NCBI GenBank assembly: GCA_955652625.1
Contig: CATPBM010000139.1
Location: forward strand, 1 to 8,045
Source of the DNA: an uncultured Steroidobacteraceae bacterium
GTDB lineage: Bacteria; Pseudomonadota; Gammaproteobacteria; Steroidobacterales; Steroidobacteraceae
DNA length: 8,045 nucleotides
Reading direction: 5' to 3'
The notes below the pieces were generated by a model. That model was given only the letters and a program-made list of their open reading frames with translations. It had not been told where the DNA came from and made no database searches. Below, one piece after another: positions 1 to 7,322 of this stretch. The position numbers and the translations under genes were made by a program. Each line of letters opens with the position of its first letter. The first letter of the stretch is position 1.

Positions 1-2223
1 GAAGGCAGCCCGCGCGTGATCTCCGGCATCTCCTGGGCGCTCACCAGCAGCCGCAACTACCCACCGCACCTGCTGCTCGAGGCCCTCGCCACGCACGGGA
101 TTTCCAAGCCCACCGTGCTGGAGGTGATCGGGGCGCAGAAGTCGCGGTTCGGGGTCCGCGAGCTGCTGAACGCGGCGTATACCCAGGAGCCGAACGAGAA
201 GGCGGCGCTGTTCCGCGTGATCGGCGAGATTGCCGACAAGCAGACCATCCCCGAGCTCGTCGGTCGCCTGCAGGGCAAGGACCCGATCGCGCGCGTGCAC
301 ATCATCAACGCGCTGGCGCGTTTCAACACCCCCGAAGTGCAGACGGCTCTGCAGGGGCTGCTGAAGGACCCCAACAAACTGATCCGCGGCGCGACGCTCT
401 CGGCGTTGCAGCGCATGGACGGGCCGATCGACATCGAGCGCGTGAGCGCACTGCTGCGCGATCCGGAGATCGACGTGCTCAACCGGGCCATCGACGTGGT
501 CATAAAGGCCAAACACCCGGAGACCATGCGCTACCTGATCGAGGTGCTGAAGGACGAGAACGAGAACGCGCGGCGCGCGGCAGTTGAAGTGCTCAACGAG
601 ATCGGCGATGCCAAGTCCGTCAAGTACCTGCTCGAATCGCTGAAAGACAGCGACTGGTGGGTACGCAGCCGTGCCGCCGATGCGCTCGGCAAGATCGGCG
701 GCCCAAAGGTGATCGACGCGGTGCTGCAGCTGGTGCGCGACAAGGACGAGGACATCCGCCGCGCGGCCATCGAGATCCTCAACCAGACCAAGGACGAGCG
801 CGCGGTCGACTCGCTCATCCAGGCCACGCGCGATAGCGACTGGTGGGTGAGCGAACGCGCGGTGGACGCGCTCGCCGAGATCGGCAGCAAGCGCGCGCTG
901 CCGCGCCTGATGGAGATGCTGCACACTCCCGGCAATGGCAAGGCCACGCCGATCGTGGTGCGTGCGCTCGGTAAGCTCGGCGACGGCAAGCTCGTCGACA
1001 CGCTGCTGCCGCTGGTCGCCAGGCCCGAGCGCGAGATCCGCATAGAAGCGATCCAGGCGCTGTCGCGCGTGACCGATGGAAGCCGGGCCGATCAGGTGCG
1101 CATGGAGCTGCAGGCTCAGGTCGCCTCCCCCGACCAGACGATCTCGCGCATGGCAGCGGCCGCCGTGACCGAGCTCGACAATCGTATCGCCGGCATCACC
1201 GGGGTGGGCGCCGGAAGCACCCCGCTGCCCCCGGGCGCGGGGGCTGCGGCACAGGCCGGCGTGCGGCCGCCGCAAGCGACCATGGCCGAGGCGGCGGCGT
1301 CGGCGGCGAAGACGCAGGTGATCACCGACCAGGCACTCGCCCAGGCCAACAAGCAGGCGGAAGCTGCGGCAGCTGCAGCGCGACTCGACATCCAGACTCT
1401 GAAGCCCGGGGACATCGTCGAGGGCCGCTACAAGTACATCGATCGCATCGGGCGGGGCGCGTTCGGCACCGTGCTGTTGATGGAGGACACGGTCGTCGAC
1501 GAGCGCTTGATCCTGAAGTTCCTGAATCCGAACGTCTCGCAGGACGAGGAAGTGATGAAGCGCTTCGTGCACGAGCTGCGCTACTCGCGCAAGATCACGC
1601 ACAAGAACGTCATCCGAATCTACGACTTCCTCTACATCCAGGGGCTGTACGCGATCTCGATGGAGTACTTCCCTTCGCACACCCTCGGCGCCGAAGTGGT
1701 GAACGAGAAACCGGTTGAACTGAAGCGCGCCCTGCAGATGGCCATCGACATCTGCACCGGCATGACGGTCGCGCACCAGGTCGGCATCGTGCATCGCGAC
1801 CTGAAACCCGCCAACGTGCTGATCAACCAGGAGGGACTGCTCAAGATCGTGGACTTCGGGGTGGCGGCCGCGCAGCGCGAGGGCGATACGCAGCTCACCA
1901 AGACCGGCTACGTAATCGGTTCCCCGAAGTACATGGCCCCCGAGCAGATCCTCGGCAAAAAAGTCGACCAGCGCGCCGACATCTACGCTCTCGGGGTCAT
2001 GCTCTACGAAATGGTGACCGGTGTGCCACCCTACTCGCGCGGCGATCACATGTCGGTCATGTATCAGCACGTGCAGGGCAAGGCGCGCGTCGCCCAGGAC
2101 GTCAATCCGGCGCTCCCCCCGGGCCTTTCGGACCTAGTGATGAGGGCCATGGCGGTCGACAAGACCAAGCGCTTCCAGACCATGCCCGAATTGAGCGCAG
2201 CGCTGGAGCGCTTCCTCCACTAG
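1..2223 (+). CDS. HEAT-repeat Ser/Thr protein kinase (5'-partial)
   Basis: Probable cytoplasmic kinase that phosphorylates Ser/Thr on partner proteins, with a HEAT array likely used for docking. Residues are numbered from codon 1 at base 1. About residues 40-395 are HEAT/PBS-lyase-type helical repeats with a period near 31 residues. About 396-465 is an Ala/Gln-rich, probably coiled linker. About 474-740 is a Hanks kinase domain with every key element: GRGAFG loop from 484, ATP Lys506, alphaC Glu525, HRDLKPAN with Asp600, DFG Asp618, and APE ending at Glu648. No signal peptide or membrane segment is visible. The frame is open to the window edge. A GTG at 16 is possible, but the sequence there already looks like repeat protein, so the true start is probably upstream. 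The gene lies 172 bp before two PilT-type ATPases, suggesting a role in pilus control; that link is inference. Substrate unknown. Kinase and HEAT calls are firm. Confidence 0.9.
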   Translation, partial: EGSPRVISGISWALTSSRNYPPHLLLEALATHGISKPTVLEVIGAQKSRFGVRELLNAAYTQEPNEKAALFRVIGEIADKQTIPELVGRLQGKDPIARVHIINALARFNTPEVQTALQGLLKDPNKLIRGATLSALQRMDGPIDIERVSALLRDPEIDVLNRAIDVVIKAKHPETMRYLIEVLKDENENARRAAVEVLNEIGDAKSVKYLLESLKDSDWWVRSRAADALGKIGGPKVIDAVLQLVRDKDEDIRRAAIEILNQTKDERAVDSLIQATRDSDWWVSERAVDALAEIGSKRALPRLMEMLHTPGNGKATPIVVRALGKLGDGKLVDTLLPLVARPEREIRIEAIQALSRVTDGSRADQVRMELQAQVASPDQTISRMAAAAVTELDNRIAGITGVGAGSTPLPPGAGAAAQAGVRPPQATMAEAAASAAKTQVITDQALAQANKQAEAAAAAARLDIQTLKPGDIVEGRYKYIDRIGRGAFGTVLLMEDTVVDERLILKFLNPNVSQDEEVMKRFVHELRYSRKITHKNVIRIYDFLYIQGLYAISMEYFPSHTLGAEVVNEKPVELKRALQMAIDICTGMTVAHQVGIVHRDLKPANVLINQEGLLKIVDFGVAAAQREGDTQLTKTGYVIGSPKYMAPEQILGKKVDQRADIYALGVMLYEMVTGVPPYSRGDHMSVMYQHVQGKARVAQDVNPALPPGLSDLVMRAMAVDKTKRFQTMPELSAALERFLH
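553..924 (+). repeat. Tandem 62-residue double-HEAT unit inside the kinase gene
   Basis: Two adjacent 186-bp units (553-738 and 739-924) encode 62 residues each with no length change. By hand alignment 25 of 62 residues are identical. Each contains an RRAA[VI]E[VI]LN helix followed by the motif DSDWWV and then a DAL..IG helix. The repetition is visible at protein level and partly at DNA level around the two Trp-Trp codons (658-663 region and 841-846 region). It looks like a duplication of a pair of HEAT repeats rather than a mobile or DNA-level repeat. Confidence 0.7.
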
Positions 2224-2258
2224 ACTGCTCGACCCTGAGACAGCCTGCCGGTCCGATC

Positions 2259-2297
2259 CGCCAGGGCGTGCGCCCACGCTTAGGCTCCCGCCTGGCG
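2259..2297 (+). terminator. Weak candidate hairpin after the kinase gene
   Basis: A 7-bp inverted repeat (CGCCAGG at 2259-2265, CCTGGCG at 2291-2297) encloses a smaller hairpin, GCGTG/CACGC (2266-2270 and 2275-2279) with a CGCC loop. It sits 36 bp after the kinase stop codon, where a terminator would be expected. There is no T-run after it, so it does not match a standard Rho-independent terminator. It could equally be an RNA leader structure or chance in GC-rich DNA. Confidence 0.25.
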
Positions 2298-2336
2298 AAA
2301 CTTCGTGCGTCAGGTCAAATTTCGGACTTCAAGTTG

Positions 2337-2365
2337 TTGATCCCAAAGCCTTAGTGGGCTAAACA
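2337..2365 (+). promoter_or_regulatory. Weak sigma70-like promoter candidate before the first pilT
   Basis: TTGATC (2337-2342) and TAAACA (2360-2365) are separated by 17 bp and lie just upstream of the first PilT gene. Only four of six and three of six bases match the consensus boxes. The stretch is locally more AT-rich than its surroundings. I saw no sigma54 -24/-12 pattern. Position and spacing are the only real support. Confidence 0.2.
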
Positions 2366-2382
2366 GCAGCACGATACCGCTT

Positions 2383-2388
2383 AAGGAG
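2383..2388 (+). promoter_or_regulatory. Shine-Dalgarno site for the first pilT (TTG start)
   Basis: AAGGAG ends 7 bases before the TTG at 2396, an ideal ribosome-binding arrangement. The same frame has a TAA at 2360-2362 and no ATG or GTG in between, so this site fixes TTG as the start codon. Confidence 0.75.
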
Positions 2389-2395
2389 CAATCGC

Positions 2396-3520
2396 TTGGC
2401 GCGCATCGACGCGTTTTTGAAGCTCGGCACCCAGCAGGGATGCTCGGACGTGCATCTGGCAGTGGGGGTACCACCTATGCTGCGGATGCACGGCGACCTT
2501 CTGCCGATCAAGTTCCGCGACCTGCGGGCGGTGGAGCTGGAAGGCTACATCGCCGAGATTCTCACTCGCTCGCAGAACGAGCTGTTCAACAAGGGGAGCG
2601 ACCTCGACTTCTCCTACGTGTCCACCGAGGGTGGACGCTTTCGCGTCAACGTGTTTCGCAAGGACACCGGCGTCGGCGCCACCTTCCGCTCCATTCCGGC
2701 CGAGGTGCCGACACTCGACAAGCTCGCACTGCCCCCGATAGTCACCAAGCTGTGCGACTTCCACCAGGGCATGGTGCTGGTCACCGGCTCCACCGGCACC
2801 GGCAAATCGACCACGCTGGCGGCGATGATCGACCACCTGAACCAGACGCGCCGGCTCAACATTATCAGTCTCGAGGACCCGATCGAGTTCGTGCATCCGA
2901 GCAAGAACAGCCAGGTCATCCAGCGTGAACTCGGCACCCACATCCCGAGCTTCGCCGAAGGCGTGCGCGCAGCGATGCGCGAGGATCCGGACGTGATCCT
3001 GGTGGGGGAGTTGCGTGATGCCGAGACCATTTCCATGGCGATGACGGCCGCGGAGACCGGGCACCTGGTGCTCGGCACGCTGCACACGACGAGCGCCGTC
3101 AAGACCATCGATCGCGTCATCGACGCGCTGCCGGTGGAAGAGCGCGAACAGACCAAGAGCTTCCTGGCGCAGAGCCTGCTGGCCGTGGTCACCCAGGTGC
3201 TGGTGAAGACCACTGACGGACACGGCCGCAAGGCGATCTGCGAAGTGCTCATGATGACCAAGGCGATCGCCAAGCTCATCCAGACCGAGCAGACGCACCA
3301 GATCCCGACCCAGCTGCAGATGGGACGCGACCTCGGCATGCAGCTGCTCGACCAGGCGCTGCTCGCCGCCATCGCCGCGCGCACCATCGACCCCGACGAC
3401 GCCTACTCCTACGCCAGCGAGAAGCGCGCCTTCCAGAAATACGTCACCGACACCACCATGCTGCCGAAGATCGACATCGCTGGCCCGGCAGCCCCTCCGG
3501 CGGCGAACTCGGCGGGCTGA
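2396..3520 (+). CDS. pilT: PilT-family type IV pilus retraction ATPase, copy 1
   Basis: Hexameric cytoplasmic secretion-type ATPase that powers pilin depolymerisation and pilus retraction (twitching, uptake, surface sensing). The 374-residue protein has an N-terminal PAS-like domain (about 1-110) with the SD.HL..G.PP.LR.HGD pattern, then a RecA-like domain: Walker A GSTGTGKST (131-139, Lys137), Asp box LEDPIEF with Glu160, Walker B/GELRD with Glu205, and a His box containing both His223 and His230. GELRD marks PilT rather than PilU, which has GEIRS. The AIRNLIRE retraction motif is degenerate here (AIAKLIQT, 290-297). The C-terminus ends in a Pro/Ala-rich tail of about 15 residues. Its TTG start has a strong Shine-Dalgarno site. 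A second PilT follows after 14 bp, so the two are probably co-transcribed. The family call is firm; whether it is the main PilT of the cell or an accessory paralogue cannot be told here. Confidence 0.93.
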   Translation: MARIDAFLKLGTQQGCSDVHLAVGVPPMLRMHGDLLPIKFRDLRAVELEGYIAEILTRSQNELFNKGSDLDFSYVSTEGGRFRVNVFRKDTGVGATFRSIPAEVPTLDKLALPPIVTKLCDFHQGMVLVTGSTGTGKSTTLAAMIDHLNQTRRLNIISLEDPIEFVHPSKNSQVIQRELGTHIPSFAEGVRAAMREDPDVILVGELRDAETISMAMTAAETGHLVLGTLHTTSAVKTIDRVIDALPVEEREQTKSFLAQSLLAVVTQVLVKTTDGHGRKAICEVLMMTKAIAKLIQTEQTHQIPTQLQMGRDLGMQLLDQALLAAIAARTIDPDDAYSYASEKRAFQKYVTDTTMLPKIDIAGPAAPPAANSAG

Positions 3521-3534
3521 ATGATCGCGCGCCC

Positions 3535-4596
3535 TTGGCACAGGTCGACGCGCTGCTCATCGAGGTGCTGGAGAAGCGCGCCTCGGATCTGCACTTCATC
3601 GCCGGCGATCCACCGCGCATGCGCCTGTACGGGGATCTTTCGGCGCTGAAGCCCGAGAGGCTCGCCCCCGAAGCCGTCAAGCAGGCGCTCTACGAGATCA
3701 TGCCCAAGGCGGCGCTTGATCGCTTCGAGGCCAAGGATGGTGCCGACTTCGCCTACACGCTCCCCGAACGCGGCCGCTTCCGCGTCAACGTCATGCGCCA
3801 GCTGAATGGCATGGGAGCGGTGTTCCGCGCCATTCCCTCCACGGCGCTCACGCTCGATGAGCTGAAGATGCCTGAGTCGGTGCGCCAGATGAGCCGCGCC
3901 AACAACGGGCTGATCCTGGTGACCGGCAAAACGGGCTCGGGCAAGTCGACCACGCTCGCGGCCATGATCGACGACATCAACCGGCGCGTGAAGGGTCACA
4001 TCCTCACGGTCGAGGACCCGATCGAGTTCGTCCACGAGAGGAAGAGTTGCCTAATCAGTCAGCGCGAAATTGGCGTGCACAGCCAGAGCTTCGCGTCCGC
4101 GCTGCATTCCGCCCTGCGCGAGGACCCGGACGTCATCCTGATCGGCGAGCTGCGCGATCTCGAGACCATGAGCATCGCGGTGACCGCCGCGGAGATGGGC
4201 ATTCTGGTGATGGGTACGCTGCATACCAACGGTGCCGCGCAGACCGTGGACCGCATGGTCAACGTCTTCCCGTCCGACAAACAATCGCACGTGCGCACCA
4301 TGCTCTCGACCTCGCTGCGCGGGGTCGTTTCGCAGCAGCTGCTGCAGCGTGCCGACAAGCAGGGCCGCGTCGCCGCGCTCGAGATCCTGGTGAACACATC
4401 CGCCGCCTCCAACCTTATCCGCCAGGGCAAGCTCGATCAGCTCGAGAACACCATGCAGGCGGGCGGGCAATTCGGCATGCGCACCATGGATTCCGCGATC
4501 GAGCAGTTGCTGAACCAACGCCAGATCAGCGGCAAAGAGGCCTACAAGAAGGCGATCAACAAGGGTCGATTCGAGGAGCTGAAGGATTCCGGCTGA
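3535..4596 (+). CDS. PilT-family type IV pilus ATPase, copy 2 (His-box variant)
   Basis: Second PilT-like retraction ATPase, 353 residues. It is colinear with copy 1: Walker A GKTGSGKST at 131-139 (Lys137), VEDPIEF with Glu160, GELRD with Glu205, and His230 all fall at identical residue numbers. It should therefore bind and hydrolyse ATP. It differs in the His box, where AETGH is AEMGI: Ile223 replaces the usual His and Met221 the usual Thr. The motif at 290-297 is AASNLIRQ, a partial match to AIRNLIRE. It lacks the Pro/Ala tail of copy 1. The TTG start gives an N-terminus (MAQVDALL) that matches copy 1 (MARIDAFL) residue for residue. No clear Shine-Dalgarno is seen, so translation may be coupled to copy 1, whose stop is 14 bp upstream. 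GELRD instead of GEIRS argues against naming it pilU, although it may play a PilU-like accessory role. Confidence 0.92.
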   Translation: MAQVDALLIEVLEKRASDLHFIAGDPPRMRLYGDLSALKPERLAPEAVKQALYEIMPKAALDRFEAKDGADFAYTLPERGRFRVNVMRQLNGMGAVFRAIPSTALTLDELKMPESVRQMSRANNGLILVTGKTGSGKSTTLAAMIDDINRRVKGHILTVEDPIEFVHERKSCLISQREIGVHSQSFASALHSALREDPDVILIGELRDLETMSIAVTAAEMGILVMGTLHTNGAAQTVDRMVNVFPSDKQSHVRTMLSTSLRGVVSQQLLQRADKQGRVAALEILVNTSAASNLIRQGKLDQLENTMQAGGQFGMRTMDSAIEQLLNQRQISGKEAYKKAINKGRFEELKDSG

Positions 4597-4649
4597 ATGC
4601 GGCGCGCTGCGGCGGGCGCTCAGCCCGAGAGGCGCCCCGGCAAGCTGTG

Positions 4650-4655
4650 TACACT
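4650..4655 (+). promoter_or_regulatory. Possible -10 box abutting metG
   Basis: TACACT matches four of six bases of the -10 consensus in a short AT-richer patch before metG. A start of transcription 6-7 bases downstream would fall at about 4661-4662, just before the metG ATG at 4663, so a leaderless or near-leaderless transcript is possible. There is no convincing -35 box. A 5-bp hairpin (CGGGC 4613-4617, GCCCG 4623-4627) lies further upstream, without a T-run. Support is position and base composition only. Confidence 0.25.
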
Positions 4656-4662
4656 ACGGCGG

Positions 4663-6756
4663 ATGACCCGGAAGATCTTCGTCACGACGGCGCTCCCGTA
4701 CGCCAACGGCCCGTTTCACATCGGGCACATCATGGAATACATCCAGGCGGATATCTGGGTGCGCTTCCAGAGAATGCAGGGGCACGCGCTGCACTTCGTA
4801 TGCGCCGACGATGCGCATGGCGCGCCCATCATGCTCAAGGCCGAGAGCGAAGGCATCACCCCGCAGCAACTGATTGCGCGCATCGCCGCCGGCCGGCAGC
4901 GCTACCTGCAGGGCTTTCACATCAGCTTCGATCACTGGCACTCGACCGATTCGCCGGAGAACACGCAGCTGTCGCAGGATGTGTACGCACGCCTGAAGTC
5001 CGCCGGGCTCATCTACCGCAAGTCAGTCGAGCAGTTCTTCGACCCGCTAAAGGGCATGTTCCTGCCGGACCGCTACATCAAGGGCGAATGCCCGAACTGT
5101 CACTCCGCGGATCAGTACGGGGACGCATGCGAGGTGTGCAGCACCGTGTATGCGCCGACGGACCTCATCAACCCGTACTCCACGCTGTCCGGCGCCAAGC
5201 CGGTGCTCAGGACCTCAGAGCACTTTTTCTTCCGCCTCTCCGACCCGAAATGCGTCGCGTTCCTCAAGGAGTGGCTCGACGCCCCGGGAAGACTGCAAGC
5301 CCAGGTCGCCAACAAGGCGCGTGAGTGGCTCTCCGGCAGCGGGGAGCAGGGCCTGAGCGACTGGGACATCTCGCGCGAGGAGCCCTATTTCGGCATCCCT
5401 ATCCCGGACGCGCCCGGCAAGTATTTCTACGTGTGGCTCGATGCGCCCATCGGTTATCTCGCAGCTCTCAAGAGCTACTTCGAAAGCGGCAAGGCGCGCG
5501 CCAACGGCGAGCAGCGCACCTTCGCGGAATTCCTGGCGGCTCCCGACACCGAACAGCTGCATTTCATCGGCAAGGACATCATTTACTTTCACACCCTCTT
5601 CTGGCCGGCGATGCTGAAGTTCGCCGGCCCGCCTTACAGGGTCCCCGATCACGTCTACGCGCACGGCTTCATCACCGTCTCGGGAGAGAAAATGTCGAAG
5701 TCGCGCGGCACCGGCATCAGCCCGCTGCGCTACCTCGAGCTCGGCATGAATGCCGAATGGCTGCGCTATTACATCGGCGCCAAGCTGAACGCGAGCGTCG
5801 AGGACATCGACTTCAACCCGGACGACTTCGTCGCCCGCGTCAACAGCGACCTGGTCGGGAAATACGTGAACATCGCCAGCCGCGCAGCGAATTTCATCAC
5901 CAGGAATTTTGGCGGTGAGCTGCGCTACAGCGGTGACACGGAGCAGCTTGCGGCACTCGCTGCGGCGCATGCGTATCAGATACAGCAGGCTTACGAGAAC
6001 CGCGAGTTCGGCAAGGCCCTGCGCGACATCATGGCGCTCGCCGATCGCATCAATCACGACTTCGATGCCCGCCAGCCGTGGGTTCTCGCGAAGGACCCCG
6101 CCAAGAGCGCGGACCTGCAGGATGTGTGCTCGCGTGCATTGCACGGTTTCAAGCTCCTGACGGTGCTGCTGACACCGGTGCTGCCCGAAGTGGCCGCACG
6201 CGTCGCGCAGCAGCTGTTCGGACTTACGCGAGAGTTTCGCTGGAGCGACGCCGCGGTGCTGCCAGAGCGCATCAACCCCTACCGGCATCTGCTGACACGC
6301 GTGGACCCGAAGCAGCTGGACGCACTGTTCGAAAGCGACGCCGCGCCTGCGCCGGCGCGCACGGCCGCCGCGGCCCCCGCGAACGTCACGAGCGCAGGGG
6401 TGCTGAGCGCCGGGGATGCGCCCGGCCAGCCCGAGATCTCGATCGATGAGTTCAGGAAGATCGACCTGCGCGTAGCGCGGATCGTGCAGGCCGAGGCCGT
6501 CGCCGGGGCGGACAAGCTGCTGAAGCTCACGCTGGATCTCGGCAACGGCACGCGCACCGTGTTCGCCGGCATCAAGTCGGCTTACGATCCGGGCACACTG
6601 CAGGGGCGTCTCACGGTCGTGGTGGCGAACCTCGCGCCGCGCAAAATGAAGTTCGGGGTCTCGCAAGGCATGATCCTGGCGGCGAGCGGACAGACGCCGG
6701 GGCTGTTCCTCCTTGCACCCGATTCCGGGGCTACTCCCGGAATGAGGATCAGCTGA
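4663..6756 (+). CDS. metG: Methionyl-tRNA synthetase
   Basis: Class I aminoacyl-tRNA synthetase that charges tRNA-Met for initiation and elongation; cytoplasmic, usually a homodimer through its C-terminal domain. The 697-residue protein shows a HIGH motif at 19-22, a zinc knuckle with Cys143, Cys146, Cys156 and Cys159, KMSKS at 343-347, an alpha-helical anticodon-binding region, an Ala/Pro-rich linker around 565-590, and a C-terminal tRNA-binding (EMAP/Arc1p-like) domain from about 591 with the ..KIDLRVARI and [10 protein letters not shown] segments. Length and layout match the long E. coli-type MetG. I chose ATG 4663 because the conserved N-terminus ([16 protein letters not shown]) begins there. 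An in-frame ATG at 4597, directly after the pilT copy 2 stop, would add 22 residues rich in Arg and Ala with no family resemblance. It is followed after 25 bp by the rnfB-like gene. Identification is certain. Confidence 0.97.
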   Translation: MTRKIFVTTALPYANGPFHIGHIMEYIQADIWVRFQRMQGHALHFVCADDAHGAPIMLKAESEGITPQQLIARIAAGRQRYLQGFHISFDHWHSTDSPENTQLSQDVYARLKSAGLIYRKSVEQFFDPLKGMFLPDRYIKGECPNCHSADQYGDACEVCSTVYAPTDLINPYSTLSGAKPVLRTSEHFFFRLSDPKCVAFLKEWLDAPGRLQAQVANKAREWLSGSGEQGLSDWDISREEPYFGIPIPDAPGKYFYVWLDAPIGYLAALKSYFESGKARANGEQRTFAEFLAAPDTEQLHFIGKDIIYFHTLFWPAMLKFAGPPYRVPDHVYAHGFITVSGEKMSKSRGTGISPLRYLELGMNAEWLRYYIGAKLNASVEDIDFNPDDFVARVNSDLVGKYVNIASRAANFITRNFGGELRYSGDTEQLAALAAAHAYQIQQAYENREFGKALRDIMALADRINHDFDARQPWVLAKDPAKSADLQDVCSRALHGFKLLTVLLTPVLPEVAARVAQQLFGLTREFRWSDAAVLPERINPYRHLLTRVDPKQLDALFESDAAPAPARTAAAAPANVTSAGVLSAGDAPGQPEISIDEFRKIDLRVARIVQAEAVAGADKLLKLTLDLGNGTRTVFAGIKSAYDPGTLQGRLTVVVANLAPRKMKFGVSQGMILAASGQTPGLFLLAPDSGATPGMRIS

Positions 6757-6781
6757 GGCCGCGCACCGCAAGACACTCGCC

Positions 6782-7312
6782 ATGATCAGCGCGGATGACA
6801 TCGACGCCGTGCTGCCGCAGACGCAGTGCACGCGCTGCGGCTACAGCGGCTGTCGCCCGTACGCGCAAAGCATCGCCTCCGGGGAGGCCGCCATCAATCA
6901 ATGTCCGCCGGGCGGTGCGCACACCATCGCTGCCCTGGCGGCCCTGCTGGGGCGCCCGGAGCTGCCCCTGAATCCCGCCAACGGTGTCGAGGGACCGCTG
7001 CTCGTGGCGCAGATCGAGGAGCAGGCCTGCATCGGCTGCGCCAAATGCCTGCCGCCCTGCCCGGTCGATGCCATCGTCGGGGCGCAGAAGCAGATGCACA
7101 CCGTGATGCTGGCGCTGTGCACCGGGTGCGAGCTGTGCGTGGCGCCCTGCCCGGTCGATTGCATCGTGATGGTGCCGCGCGCGAGCCTCGCGCACGCACC
7201 GCCCGCGCCCTCCGCGGCCGAGAACCGTGCACGCTTTGGCGCGCACAACCAGCGCGTCGCGGCGCGTGACGCGGCGCGCGCCGCGCTGCTTGCAGTTCGC
7301 AAACTTCCCTGA
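6782..7312 (+). CDS. rsxB: RnfB/RsxB-like [4Fe-4S] ferredoxin, anchorless
   Basis: Iron-sulfur electron carrier of the RnfB/RsxB family, 176 residues. The N-terminal 4Fe-4S module has Cys16, Cys19, Cys24 and Cys41 (C-x2-C-x4-C-x16-C). Two ferredoxin motifs follow: Cys83/86/89/93 and Cys113/116/119/123, each C-x2-C-x2-C-x3-C-P. Full RnfB begins with a membrane helix, but here the protein starts almost directly with the first cluster module, and no hydrophobic segment is seen. No other rnf/rsx genes are present in the window. It starts 25 bp after metG and ends 10 bp before nth. In gammaproteobacteria nth lies at the end of the rsx operon, so this pair looks like a remnant of that linkage. A supply of electrons to an iron-sulfur protein, or a role in SoxR reduction, is only possible by analogy. 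The C-terminal ~45 residues are Ala/Arg-rich with no motif. Confidence 0.88.
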   Translation: MISADDIDAVLPQTQCTRCGYSGCRPYAQSIASGEAAINQCPPGGAHTIAALAALLGRPELPLNPANGVEGPLLVAQIEEQACIGCAKCLPPCPVDAIVGAQKQMHTVMLALCTGCELCVAPCPVDCIVMVPRASLAHAPPAPSAAENRARFGAHNQRVAARDAARAALLAVRKLP

Positions 7313-7322
7313 CGCCGCCGCC

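Noticed and set aside
3521..3523. ATG directly after the first pilT stop (TGAATG) as start of the second pilT
   Set aside because: It is in the frame of copy 1, not copy 2. The TTG at 3535 gives an N-terminus that aligns with copy 1.
2381..3541. Minus-strand open frame of 386 codons covering the first pilT
   Set aside because: It mirrors the first pilT gene almost end to end, is His/Arg/Gly-rich with no domain, and similar shadows occur opposite the second pilT and nth.
3535..4596. Naming the second ATPase pilU
   Set aside because: It has the GELRD Walker B segment of PilT rather than PilU's GEIRS, and is closely colinear with copy 1.
4597..4662. 22-residue N-terminal extension of MetG from the ATG right after the second pilT stop
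   Set aside because: The extension is Arg/Ala-rich with no family match, and the conserved MetG N-terminus starts at 4663.
5215..6831. Long minus-strand open frame (538 codons) opposite metG
   Set aside because: It is antisense to an unmistakable metG, its translation has no recognisable domain and is dominated by Arg, Ala and Val, as expected for a shadow frame in GC-rich DNA.
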